Assembly (NCBI RefSeq): GCF_042667405.1
Contig: NZ_JBHVAL010000002.1
Span: forward strand, 272,747 to 336,746
Reading direction: 5' to 3'
DNA: 64,000 nucleotides
Source of the DNA: Arthrobacter sp042667405
GTDB lineage: Bacteria > Actinomycetota > Actinomycetes > Actinomycetales > Micrococcaceae
Positions within the stretch are counted from its first letter, which is position 1; every line of letters starts with the position of its first letter. Positions 31,718-39,140 of the stretch are shown here, in pieces. Made by a program: the position numbers and the translations under genes. Below the pieces are notes generated by a model. The model ran no database searches. It was not told the DNA's origin and worked only from the letters and a program-made list of their open reading frames with translations.

Positions 31718-31728
31718 ACCCACCGGTA
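31718..31728. other. attR core
   Basis: Right copy of ACCCACCGGTA. It lies 35 bases before the tetR GTG, so phage DNA now forms the upstream part of the tetR promoter region. Core length is the minimum shared repeat. Confidence 0.75.
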
Positions 31729-31763
31729 GAGTGGTCATAACTGCAAAGGAAAGGCGGCAGACT

Positions 31764-32420
31764 GTGGCTGACGGCACACGGGCAAACGATGAGGCACCCG
31801 CAAAGCAGGAACGGACCGTTGCACCCCGTTCACCAAGGCTGCCCAGGGACGAGCGCCGTGCACAGCTGCTGAACGCCGCCTTGGAAGTCTTCGTTTCCAA
31901 CGGATTCCATGGCGCAGCGATGGATGAAATCGCTGAAACCGCGCATGTCAGCAAACCGGTGCTTTACCAGCACTTCCCCTCCAAGCGCGAGCTCTACATG
32001 GCCCTCCTGGACAGCCACCTGGCAACGCTGACCGACTTGATGCTGGGCGCGCTGAACTCCACAACGGACAACAAGGAACGCGTCAAGGCCGTCATGCGCG
32101 CCTATTACAGGTTCATCGCCGACGACGACCAAGCGCACCGTTTGGTGTTTGAGTCCGACCTCATCAATGATCCTGACGTCAGCTCCCGCTTGGAGACGTT
32201 CAACAAAACCTTCGCCGACGCCGTCGCGCATGTGATTGCCGAGGACACCAAACTTCCGCCCCTTGAGGCCCAGCTCCTGGGACGCGGCTTGGCGGGAATG
32301 GCCCAGGTCAGTGCCCGTTACTGGCTGGAAACGGATGGAAACCTTGACCTCGATGTAGCCAGTGATCTGATCTATCGTTTAGCTTGGCGCGGAATCAGTC
32401 GATTCCCCAAAGAGTCCTAG
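31764..32420 (+). CDS. TetR-family transcriptional regulator
   Basis: A protein of 218 residues with an N-terminal HTH (RRAQLLNAALEVFVSNGFHGAAMDEIAETAHVSKPVLYQHFPSKRELYMALL) and a ligand-binding helical C-terminal domain. The GTG at 31764 is chosen because AAAGGAAAGG ends 9 bases before it; a GTG at 31731 lacks a ribosome site. It corresponds to the regulator next to moeB and DUF3107 in mycobacteria (Rv3208 neighbourhood). The prophage has replaced its upstream DNA beyond 35 bases. Confidence 0.9.
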   Translation: MADGTRANDEAPAKQERTVAPRSPRLPRDERRAQLLNAALEVFVSNGFHGAAMDEIAETAHVSKPVLYQHFPSKRELYMALLDSHLATLTDLMLGALNSTTDNKERVKAVMRAYYRFIADDDQAHRLVFESDLINDPDVSSRLETFNKTFADAVAHVIAEDTKLPPLEAQLLGRGLAGMAQVSARYWLETDGNLDLDVASDLIYRLAWRGISRFPKES

Positions 32421-32470
32421 GCTACAAATAGAGGACTGACTTAACACTTGATTGGCTTGGAGGCCTTGCT

Positions 32471-32695
32471 GTGGAAGTAAAGATCGGCATTCAAAACGTT
32501 GGCCGTGAAATTGTGCTCGAATCCGCCCTGGATGCTGACGCCGTAGCCAAGATCGTGGCCGAAGCCGTGTCCAAGGGCTCGGAACTGCGCCTGACTGACG
32601 AGAAGGGCCGCCAGATCATCGTTCCCGGAAACGTGCTGGGCTATGTGGAGATCGGCGCCGAGGAAGTCCGCCGGGTCGGCTTCGGCGCCCTCTGA
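32471..32695 (+). CDS. DUF3107 family protein
   Basis: A protein of 74 residues (MEVKIGIQNVGREIVLES..., GYVEIGAEEVRRVGFG), a small conserved actinobacterial family known in mycobacteria as the TB9.4 type, always near this TetR gene. Start is GTG 50 bases after tetR. Function unknown. Confidence 0.88.
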   Translation: MEVKIGIQNVGREIVLESALDADAVAKIVAEAVSKGSELRLTDEKGRQIIVPGNVLGYVEIGAEEVRRVGFGAL

Positions 32696-32730
32696 CACTC
32701 TTCCGCCCAACTGCCGCTTAAGGAGTTCCC

Positions 32731-33033
32731 ATGCTTTCCCTCGTCATCGTGGTCCTGGCCACTGTTGCCACTGGTTTCATTGTGTGGGCAAACGATAAGC
32801 GGCACATCAGGTACGGAATCGCACTGCCCGCCGGTGTTTCGGCCTGTGTCGGCGCGCTGAGCTGGATAGCCTTCATCAGCGCCGGCCTCGGCTACCAGCC
32901 GGGTGCCACCTGGATCCCCTGGGTCCTGCCGATTGTGCTCGGAACCGCCGCAGCGGCGGGAGTCGTGGTTTATCTTGGACGCACACGCACCAAGCACGAC
33001 ACTGAAGCGCTGACCAAGGCGCTAAGGCTCTAG
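32731..33033 (+). CDS. Small integral membrane protein, three predicted segments
   Basis: A protein of 100 residues with hydrophobic segments at about 2-19, 30-52 and 63-82 and a charged C-terminus. AAGGAG precedes the ATG. No recognised family. Probably the last gene of the tetR transcript; a strong hairpin follows. Confidence 0.75.
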   Translation: MLSLVIVVLATVATGFIVWANDKRHIRYGIALPAGVSACVGALSWIAFISAGLGYQPGATWIPWVLPIVLGTAAAAGVVVYLGRTRTKHDTEALTKALRL

Positions 33034-33047
33034 GGCTTAAACAAAAC

Positions 33048-33079
33048 AATGACCATCACCCCGCGGGGTGATGGTCATT
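33048..33079. terminator. Bidirectional terminator between membrane protein gene and thiG
   Basis: A perfect 15-bp arm pair (AATGACCATCACCCC / GGGGTGATGGTCATT) with a two-base centre, followed on the plus strand by GTTGTTTG and on the minus strand by GTTTTGTTT. It lies between two convergent transcripts. Confidence 0.85.
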
Positions 33080-33118
33080 GTTGTTTGTTGCCAGCGTGTT
33101 TGACGCCGGGGCCCGACG

Positions 33119-33916
33119 TTAGAGGAACTCCGCCCGGCCTTCCATCGCGGAGGATGCCAGCGCGTGCTCACGACGGGGAATCCGGCCCGCCTGCTTGGCA
33201 AGCCTGCCGGCGATGACAGCGTGCTTGAAGGCCTGCCCCATCTGGACGGGGTTCTGCGCCCGGGTCACGGCGGTGGCCAGCAGGACAGCGTCGCAGCCCA
33301 GTTCCATCGCAAGTGCGGCATCCGAGGCAGTGCCGATCCCCGCGTCCAGCACCACAGGGACGGAAGCGCGCGACACAATCAGTTCGATGTTGTGCGGGTT
33401 CAGGATGCCAAGTCCTGTTCCAATAGGTGACCCTAGCGGCATGACGGCCGTGGCACCCAAATTCTCCAGGCGCAGCGCAAGGACGGGATCGTCGTTGGTG
33501 TAGGCGAACACCTTGAAGCCCCGGTTGACCAGTTGCTCTGTTGCTTCGACCAGCTCAACGGCATCGGGCAGGAGCGTGTGTTCGTCCGCTATGACTTCCA
33601 GCTTCACCCAATCTGTCTCCAGCGCCTCTCGCGCCAGTTCTGCCGTCATCACCGCGTCTTTGGCCGTGAAACAACCCGCCGTGTTCGGAAGGACACGGAT
33701 GTTGTTGTCCACCAGGAGCTGAAAGAGCGAACCGGTTTCCGCGGTCGAATAGCGCCGCATGGCCACGGTTGTGAGCTCGGTTCCGGAAGCCAGGAGCGCC
33801 GCTCCCAGACCATCAAGGCTGGGGGCGCCTCCGGTTCCCATGATCAGCCTGGAGCCCAGTTCGACGCCGTCGATCACCAAAGCGTCCGCGCGGATTTCCG
33901 TATTTGCCTGCGTCAT
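33119..33916 (-). CDS. thiG: Thiazole synthase
   Basis: A protein of 265 residues that forms the thiazole phosphate of thiamine from DXP, dehydroglycine and ThiS thiocarboxylate. Motifs: LIMGTGGAPSLDGL, the Schiff-base lysine in DWVKLEVIAD, and VVLDAGIGTASDAALAMELGCDAVLLATAVT. It is the last gene of thiO-thiS-thiG, three bases after thiS. Confidence 0.96.
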   Translation of the reverse strand: MTQANTEIRADALVIDGVELGSRLIMGTGGAPSLDGLGAALLASGTELTTVAMRRYSTAETGSLFQLLVDNNIRVLPNTAGCFTAKDAVMTAELAREALETDWVKLEVIADEHTLLPDAVELVEATEQLVNRGFKVFAYTNDDPVLALRLENLGATAVMPLGSPIGTGLGILNPHNIELIVSRASVPVVLDAGIGTASDAALAMELGCDAVLLATAVTRAQNPVQMGQAFKHAVIAGRLAKQAGRIPRREHALASSAMEGRAEFL

Positions 33917-33919
33917 TGT

Positions 33920-34156
33920 TCAGCCTCCCTGTACTGCGGTCACGAGTTCGAGTTCGTCGCCGTCGGCCAACGCAGTGGCCGCCCATTGGCTCCGGGGTAC
34001 CACCTCGGAGTTCCGGGCGACGGCGACACCCAGCTTTCCGCCGTCGGCCGCCTGTCCGCGGTGGTCCAGGGCACGGCCGGTGACGGCGGTGACCAGGCTG
34101 CTGACAGAGGCGCCGTCGAGCACTTCGTGCACGGCGCCGTTGAGCTTGATGTTCAT
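33920..34156 (-). CDS. thiS: Sulfur carrier protein ThiS
   Basis: A ubiquitin-like protein of 78 residues ending in VQGG, the double glycine that is adenylated and thiocarboxylated. The ATG at 34156 gives MNIKLNGAVHEVLDGA, the expected N-terminus. No separate thiF is seen nearby; the MoeZ-type enzyme in this window could activate it. Confidence 0.92.
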   Translation of the reverse strand: MNIKLNGAVHEVLDGASVSSLVTAVTGRALDHRGQAADGGKLGVAVARNSEVVPRSQWAATALADGDELELVTAVQGG

Positions 34157-34179
34157 ACTGTTTCCTTGCTGTGGAGAAA

Positions 34180-34244
34180 GCAACGCGGGGTCACTTATGG
34201 CCCCCTGAAGGGGTTTCCATGGGCCATAAGTGACCCCGCGTTGC
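34180..34244. repeat. 24-bp perfect palindrome inserted at the 3-prime end of thiO
   Basis: Left arm 34180-34203 and right arm 34221-34244 are exact reverse complements (core GCGGGGTCACTTATGGCC); the loop is 17 bases. It encodes the last 17 residues of ThiO and its stop. It could act as a processing or attenuation hairpin between thiO and thiS, or be a copy of a dispersed palindromic element. Confidence 0.75.
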
Positions 34245-35435
34245 ATTGAAGCGGTCAGGGCGGAAGATGGACCAGCGCGGGTCGGTGGAACCGGAGATCA
34301 GTTGTCCCACGATCTCAGCGGCGACGGGAGTGAGGAGGACACCGTGCCGGAAGAAACCCGTGGCGATCAGCAGGCCTTCGACTTCCCCCGTGGAGTTGCC
34401 CACGCGGCCCAGCAGCGGGGCATTGTCCGGAGTCCCGGGACGAGCCCGGGCCGTTGCCTCAAGGAGTTCAAGTTCGGCAACCGCAGGCACGAGCATCTGG
34501 GCGTCACGCAGGAGTTGGTAGACGCCACCGGCCGAGACGGCGTTTGAGGTCGCTGACAGACTATCCTCGCGCTGGGTAGCGCCGATCACCACGGTTCCAT
34601 CCTCCCGCGGGACGATGTAGACGGGCACTCCGCGAACCATGCCACGGACCGTGGCGGTTACCAGCGGGCGAAGGTGGGTGGGCACGCGCAGCCGAAGGAT
34701 GTCTCCGTAGACCGGCCTGACCGGAAGGCTGAGCTCCTCCGGAAGGGCTTCCAAGTCAGGAGCGCCCAGCCCGTTGGCTACTACGGTCTCGCCCGCAACG
34801 ACAGACTGTCCGGAATCAAGTTCCACTCCGCAAACACGGTCGCCGTCCCACAACAATCCACGGGCAGACTCCCGCACTGCGTAGCCGTCACCGGCCCCCT
34901 GCACCCAGCTGCCATCGTTCGGTAAGTGCGCAGCCAGCCCGGCCAGCAGCTGCCCGGCCAGCTTGCGTGGATCCACCTGGTGATCGGCGGGAATGTCGAA
35001 GGCACAGGATATTTGCGGGCTCAGGAGTGGTTCGCGGTTCCTTGCTTCACGCAAGGACAGCGGTTCGACCTCCAGACCCGCCGCAAGCTGAACCGTGCGA
35101 AGGTCCGCGAGCGCCCGGCGGTCCGCAGCGTCGGCACCCACGGCGAGGGTCGGCGTCGTGCTGTATCCAGTGGCTTCCACCGGCTGAGGGAGGCCGCCCA
35201 CGAACGATGGCCACAATCGGGAAGACACGAGCATGAGCTCCAGGAGGTCTTCTTCCTGGTAGTGGAGTTCGCTCACAGGTGCCAGCATGCCGGCGGCGGC
35301 GAAGGTAGCGCCGCTGGCGGGCGCCGGGTCGATGAGGGCCACGGAGCGGCCCAGCTTTCGCACTTGATGGGCAATGCCCAGGCCGATGACGCCTCCGCCA
35401 ATGACAGCGACATCTGCGTGAATGGCTTCTGCCAT
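34191..35435 (-). CDS. thiO: Glycine oxidase ThiO
   Basis: A FAD enzyme of 414 residues that oxidises glycine to the imine used by ThiG. FAD motif ADVAVIGGGVIGLGIAHQVRKLG lies at the N-terminus; GATFAAAGMLAP and the C-terminal DNAPLLGRVGNSTGEVEGLLIATGFFRHGVLLTP are family blocks. The normal C-terminus WSIFRPDRF is followed by about 18 residues coded by a perfect palindrome. First gene of the riboswitch-controlled operon. Confidence 0.94.
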   Translation of the reverse strand: MAEAIHADVAVIGGGVIGLGIAHQVRKLGRSVALIDPAPASGATFAAAGMLAPVSELHYQEEDLLELMLVSSRLWPSFVGGLPQPVEATGYSTTPTLAVGADAADRRALADLRTVQLAAGLEVEPLSLREARNREPLLSPQISCAFDIPADHQVDPRKLAGQLLAGLAAHLPNDGSWVQGAGDGYAVRESARGLLWDGDRVCGVELDSGQSVVAGETVVANGLGAPDLEALPEELSLPVRPVYGDILRLRVPTHLRPLVTATVRGMVRGVPVYIVPREDGTVVIGATQREDSLSATSNAVSAGGVYQLLRDAQMLVPAVAELELLEATARARPGTPDNAPLLGRVGNSTGEVEGLLIATGFFRHGVLLTPVAAEIVGQLISGSTDPRWSIFRPDRFNATRGHLWPMETPSGGHK

Positions 35436-35445
35436 CTGATTCCTT

Positions 35446-35540
35446 CCCTACGCCGGTACTAGCCGGATCAGGTCAAGCGGTCGGCTCCTAAGCCCTCTCA
35501 GCCGGACGGTCACAATGACGGTCGTCGCGGCTCCCGCGGT
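35446..35540 (-). ncRNA. TPP riboswitch (THI element)
   Basis: On the minus strand upstream of thiO the conserved aptamer elements appear in order: GGCTGAGAGGGC, then ACCGCTTGACCTGATCCGGCTAGTACCGGCGTAGGGA (given in parts: GACCTGATC and GCGTAGGGA are the diagnostic blocks). A P3-like stem (GACCGTC repeats) is upstream. It ends 10 bases before the thiO start region, so it probably hides the ribosome site when thiamine pyrophosphate binds. Confidence 0.92.
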
Positions 35541-35574
35541 ACGTGCCCAGTTTAGAGGAACTACTGTGGTTTCC

Positions 35575-36258
35575 ATGACCCAGCATGAATCCCTCGCCTC
35601 GGCCCGCCTCTACCTGTGCACTGACGCGCGCAAACGACAAGGCGATTTTGAAGACTTTATGGACGCAGCCTTCCAGGGCGGAGTGGACATCATCCAGCTC
35701 CGCGACAAGACGATCGAAGCGGCCGAGGAGTTGGAGTTGCTGGCCGTCCTGCGCAGCGTCGCGGAACGGCATGGGCGGCTGTGGGCAGTGAACGACCGGG
35801 CCGACGTCGCCAGTGTTTCCGGGGCTCCGGTGTTCCATGTGGGCCAAAAGGACCTGCCTCTGGAGATCGCCCGCACCTTCCTCCCCGCCCCCGCCGTAAT
35901 TGGCTTGTCCACCCACACTCCCGAGCAGGTCAATGCGGCCATCACGGCCTCGCCCGGCGACGCGGGACTGGATTACTTCTGTGTGGGCCCCGTGTGGGCG
36001 ACCCCCACCAAGCCCGGCCGTGAAGCCGTGGGAACCGGCTTGGTCACATATGCCGCGGAGGCGATTAAGCGCGCGGAAGAGACCACCGGCGGGGCCGTCG
36101 ATTTGCCCTGGTTCGCAATCGGTGGAATCGACCTCGGCAACGTCGAAGAAGTAGTTGCAGCCGGAGCCAGCCGCATCGTCGTCGTCCGGGCCATCACCGA
36201 AGCGGAAGATCCGACGGCGGCAGCCAAGTCGCTGCTCGAAGCCCTCGACGCCGCTTAG
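35575..36258 (+). CDS. thiE: Thiamine phosphate synthase
   Basis: A TIM-barrel protein of 227 residues joining HMP-PP with thiazole phosphate. Motifs: VDIIQLRDKTIEAAEE, WAVNDRADVA, HVGQKDLPL, DYFCVGPVWATPTKPG and WFAIGGIDLGNVEEVVAAGASRIVVVRAI. The ATG at 35575 lies 7 bases after TACTGT (35562-35567), so the transcript may be leaderless and outside riboswitch control. It is divergent from thiO. Confidence 0.95.
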   Translation: MTQHESLASARLYLCTDARKRQGDFEDFMDAAFQGGVDIIQLRDKTIEAAEELELLAVLRSVAERHGRLWAVNDRADVASVSGAPVFHVGQKDLPLEIARTFLPAPAVIGLSTHTPEQVNAAITASPGDAGLDYFCVGPVWATPTKPGREAVGTGLVTYAAEAIKRAEETTGGAVDLPWFAIGGIDLGNVEEVVAAGASRIVVVRAITEAEDPTAAAKSLLEALDAA

Positions 36259-36332
36259 CTGCAACTCAGCAGACCGCTCGCCTCCGGTCCGCCACCCAAA
36301 ACCTCGCACCCACACCACTGAAGGAAGTACAC

Positions 36333-37283
36333 GTGAGTTACCCGAGTTACCCGCCCGCGCCCGAAAACGGCCCGGGAGCGGGAGTTCCACCGGTCCCCAA
36401 CGCACCTGCCCCTTACGGCAGCCGTTATCAGGGTGGGCCGAACACCGGGTATCAACCCACCCCTGATTCCGGCCCTTACGGCACACCGGCCGGTGGCGGA
36501 ACATCAAAGTCATTCGTGGTCACGTGGATCCTGTCCTTGCTCCTGGGCGGCTTGGGTGTCGACCGGTTCTACCTTGGCAAGATTGGCACCGGCATCGCCA
36601 AACTCCTCACCGCCGGCGGGTTCGGCATCTGGTCGATCGTGGACCTCATCATCACGTTGACAGGTAACGCCCGTGACAAGCAGGGCCGCCCGTTGGCCGG
36701 CTACCCGGAAAACAAGAAGAAAGCATGGATCATCACCATCGTGGTGTGGCTCGCCGGCCTGATCATTGGCATCATTTCCGCGGTGCTGTCCCTGACGCTC
36801 TTCGCCGCCGCGGTCCAGGGGCAGAAGACTCCTGTACCGGTCCCTCCTTCAGCTTCCCAGGAGGCGCCCCTGCCCTCTTCCGGCGCTGCCAGCGACGCAA
36901 ATTCCTTCACAGTGACCGTGTCCAGTGGGGACACGGTGAAGGTGGGCATCGTTGACTCCCTCTACACCGAGGAAATTCTGGACATGCCCTACCTGGAGCC
37001 AGCCAATGGAGGGTTCCTGCTGATGGAAGTTTCCTGGCAAACTGCCACGGGAACCAGCTTCGCGACCGCCACAAACTTTGAAGCCTATGATGCTGACGGC
37101 AAGGAGGGCGAACTGCTCTTCCTCACGGAAAGCATGGGGAGCTTCCCGCCGGGGAATGTTGCGGCCGGGCAGTCAGTGCAGGGCATCATTGGCTTTGACA
37201 TCAAGAAAGGCCCCACCACCATCGTCGTCAACGACCTCTACGGTGAGAAGGCAGCGAGCTTTACGCTGACCCCGGCAGGCTAG
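36333..37283 (+). CDS. TM2 domain membrane protein with C-terminal extracellular domain
   Basis: A protein of 316 residues. A Pro/Gly/Tyr-rich N-terminus (to about 57) precedes a TM2 domain (about 58-110; FVVTWILSLLLGGLGVDRFYLGKIGTGIAKLLTAGGFGIWSIVDLI) and a third membrane segment (about 129-158). The rest resembles the DUF4352-type immunoglobulin-like telokin domain. GTG start with GGAAG upstream. Function unknown. Confidence 0.82.
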   Translation: MSYPSYPPAPENGPGAGVPPVPNAPAPYGSRYQGGPNTGYQPTPDSGPYGTPAGGGTSKSFVVTWILSLLLGGLGVDRFYLGKIGTGIAKLLTAGGFGIWSIVDLIITLTGNARDKQGRPLAGYPENKKKAWIITIVVWLAGLIIGIISAVLSLTLFAAAVQGQKTPVPVPPSASQEAPLPSSGAASDANSFTVTVSSGDTVKVGIVDSLYTEEILDMPYLEPANGGFLLMEVSWQTATGTSFATATNFEAYDADGKEGELLFLTESMGSFPPGNVAAGQSVQGIIGFDIKKGPTTIVVNDLYGEKAASFTLTPAG

Positions 37284-37313
37284 CCTCCGACAGCACAGCG
37301 GTGCTGCCCACAG

Positions 37314-37344
37314 AAACCCGTAGTCGCTTGGCGGCTGCGGGTTT
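37314..37344 (+). terminator. Terminator after TM2 gene
   Basis: AAACCCGTAG and CTGCGGGTTT pair over 10 bp with one G-T wobble around an 11-base loop, followed by GCCTGTTGG. It lies 30 bases after the TM2 stop. Confidence 0.65.
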
Positions 37345-37395
37345 GCCTGTTGGGCGTCCAAGACTATCGGCCTGTTTCGGGCTACGCTGATTTTC

Positions 37396-38865
37396 GTGTC
37401 ACATCACCGGATAGCGCCCAACGTCGACGATTCATCGGACCAGCTTGCCGCAGCCCTCGCGGCCCTGAGGACAGAGCTGGAGCTGCCCGGTGAGTACCCG
37501 GTTGAGGCCGTCCAGGAAGCGAGGGACGCCGTCGAATCCCTTCACCTTCCCGACCGGGACCTGAAGGACATTCCGTTTGTGACCATCGACCCTGCGACGT
37601 CCACCGACCTTGACCAGGCCCTGTTCATTGATCGTGCCGGCGAAGGGTACAAGGTGCTTTATGCGATCGCCGATGTTCCCTCATTCGTGGCTCCGGGAGG
37701 GGCCCTGGATTCAGAAACGCGGCAGCGGGGACAAACATTCTACGCGCCGGACGGGCGCATTCCTTTGCACCCGGAGATCATCAGCGAGAACGCCGGAAGC
37801 CTGCTGGCGGGCCAGGATTCTGGGGCCTTCGTCTGGGACTTCGACTTGGATGCAAAGGCGAAGGTGGTGAACGTTTCCGTCGCGCAGGCCACCGTTCGCA
37901 GCCGCGCCAAGTTGAGCTACGCCGGCGCCCAGCAACAGATTGACGACGGAACGGCACCCCCCGTACTCCAACTCCTCAAGGAAGTTGGACTCAAAAGGGT
38001 CGAGTTGGAGCGGCTTCGTGGTGGGGCCAGCCTCAACATGCCCGAGCAGGAAATAGTCCACGTGACCGACGGCGGGTACAGGATCATTGCGGCGCCATCC
38101 CTGCCGGTGGAGGACTGGAATGCGCAGATATCGCTCATGACAGGGATGGCAGCGGCACAACTGATGCTGGACGGGAAGATCGGCATCCTGCGGACCATGC
38201 CTGCCCCCGACGAAAGGTCGCTGCAGCACTTCAAGCGGCAGACGGCGGCCCTCGGCAAACCGTGGGATGGCAAGGTCACCTACGGTGAGTATCTGCGGAC
38301 GCTGGACGCCTCGGATCCTAAGCAGCTGGCCATCCTGCACTCGGCCGGGACGTTGTTCCGCGGTGCCGGCTATACGCCTTTTGATGGCGAAGTGCCCGAA
38401 ACAGTGGTTCAGGCAGCTATCGGCGCCCCCTACGCCCACACAACGGCTCCCCTGCGGCGGCTCATTGACCGGTTTGTCCTGGTGATTTGCGAAGCCCTCT
38501 GCAACAACAAGGAAATCCCCCACTGGGCACGTGAGGCACTGCCCTCCCTGCCCGAGATCATGGGTGCCTCGGATCAGTTGGCCGGGCGGTTGGAACGTGC
38601 CGCGCTGGACACCGTAGAGGCAGCACTCGTAGCGGGCCACGTGGGCCGGGAGTTCGACGCCGTCGTCATCACCGGGTCCAAGCCATCCAACGGGAACGGC
38701 AACAACGGCAACGGAAACGGCGGCCCGTACGGCGTGGTCCAGATCGCCGAACCCGCCGTCACGGCACGGTGTGATGGGGAACTGGAGTCTGGCACGCAGG
38801 TCAGAGTTCGCCTCGTGAAGGCGGAAATCGCAACCCGGGAGATCAGGTTCGAGCTTCTGAACTGA
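37396..38865 (+). CDS. RNB-domain ribonuclease (RNase II/R family)
   Basis: A 3-5 exoribonuclease of 489 residues with the RNB catalytic block FVTIDPATSTDLDQAL (D65, D71, D73) and the C-terminal GAPYAHTTAPLRRLIDRF. It lacks the N-terminal cold-shock domains of full RNase R. A Gly/Asn low-complexity insert (NGNGNNGNGNGG) precedes the last beta domain. Start is GTG; TACGCT (37383-37388) lies 7 bases before it, suggesting a leaderless message. Confidence 0.92.
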   Translation: MSHHRIAPNVDDSSDQLAAALAALRTELELPGEYPVEAVQEARDAVESLHLPDRDLKDIPFVTIDPATSTDLDQALFIDRAGEGYKVLYAIADVPSFVAPGGALDSETRQRGQTFYAPDGRIPLHPEIISENAGSLLAGQDSGAFVWDFDLDAKAKVVNVSVAQATVRSRAKLSYAGAQQQIDDGTAPPVLQLLKEVGLKRVELERLRGGASLNMPEQEIVHVTDGGYRIIAAPSLPVEDWNAQISLMTGMAAAQLMLDGKIGILRTMPAPDERSLQHFKRQTAALGKPWDGKVTYGEYLRTLDASDPKQLAILHSAGTLFRGAGYTPFDGEVPETVVQAAIGAPYAHTTAPLRRLIDRFVLVICEALCNNKEIPHWAREALPSLPEIMGASDQLAGRLERAALDTVEAALVAGHVGREFDAVVITGSKPSNGNGNNGNGNGGPYGVVQIAEPAVTARCDGELESGTQVRVRLVKAEIATREIRFELLN

Positions 38866-39140
38866 CGCGCTTCAGTCCCCGATCCGGGCTTTATGGCTCC
38901 CAGAGGATAGACTGGGCCTGTAGTAATGGATGCCCGGTCGTTGATTCAGTTAATTTTTGAACTCAACAAGCCCGCCCCTACGCGATCTTGAGATGTACCA
39001 ACTGGTCACCAGTGCCAGTACTTAGATAGCCCGCGATCGGCTTCCACTGGAATTGCTTGCGCGCCCGTTCTGCTCCGGTACGGCTATGCCGTCCCGTTGA
39101 GCATGCAGCGCCAATGCCCAAATGAATAAGGAAACTCCCT
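38866..39140 (+). promoter_or_regulatory. Long leader/intergenic region upstream of DEAD-box helicase
   Basis: A 275-base region with no credible gene. It has several short dyads, for example ACTGGT-C-ACCAGT (39001-39013). A possible -10 TAGACT lies near 38905. Long structured leaders are common before cold-induced DEAD-box genes, and one is inferred here. Confidence 0.35.

Larger units (their letters stand above)
14178..31728. mobile_element. Complete compact temperate siphophage prophage, about 17.5 kb
   Basis: Bounded by the 11-bp direct repeat ACCCACCGGTA (14178-14188 and 31718-31728), so the excised circle would be 17,540 bp. All modules expected of a working temperate siphophage are present: repressor, HTH and replication-type genes, HNH nuclease, small and large terminase, portal, protease-capsid, head-tail and tail genes, tape measure, fibre, amidase, holin-like genes and tyrosine integrase. 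No gene is visibly broken. Early/structural genes run on the plus strand; integrase, a 60-residue gene, the repressor and one lipoprotein gene are on the minus strand. The site is intergenic, between moeZ and tetR, not a tRNA gene. Confidence 0.93.

Noticed and set aside
14169..31739. GGTCATA direct repeat (left about 14169, right about 31733) as an alternative att core
   Set aside because: Only 7 bp against 11 bp for ACCCACCGGTA, and it would not explain the repressor frame joining the right-end tail and GTGA coupling.
35488..36513. 341-codon minus-strand frame over thiE
   Set aside because: thiE on the plus strand has all family motifs; the reverse frame has none and would cross the riboswitch.
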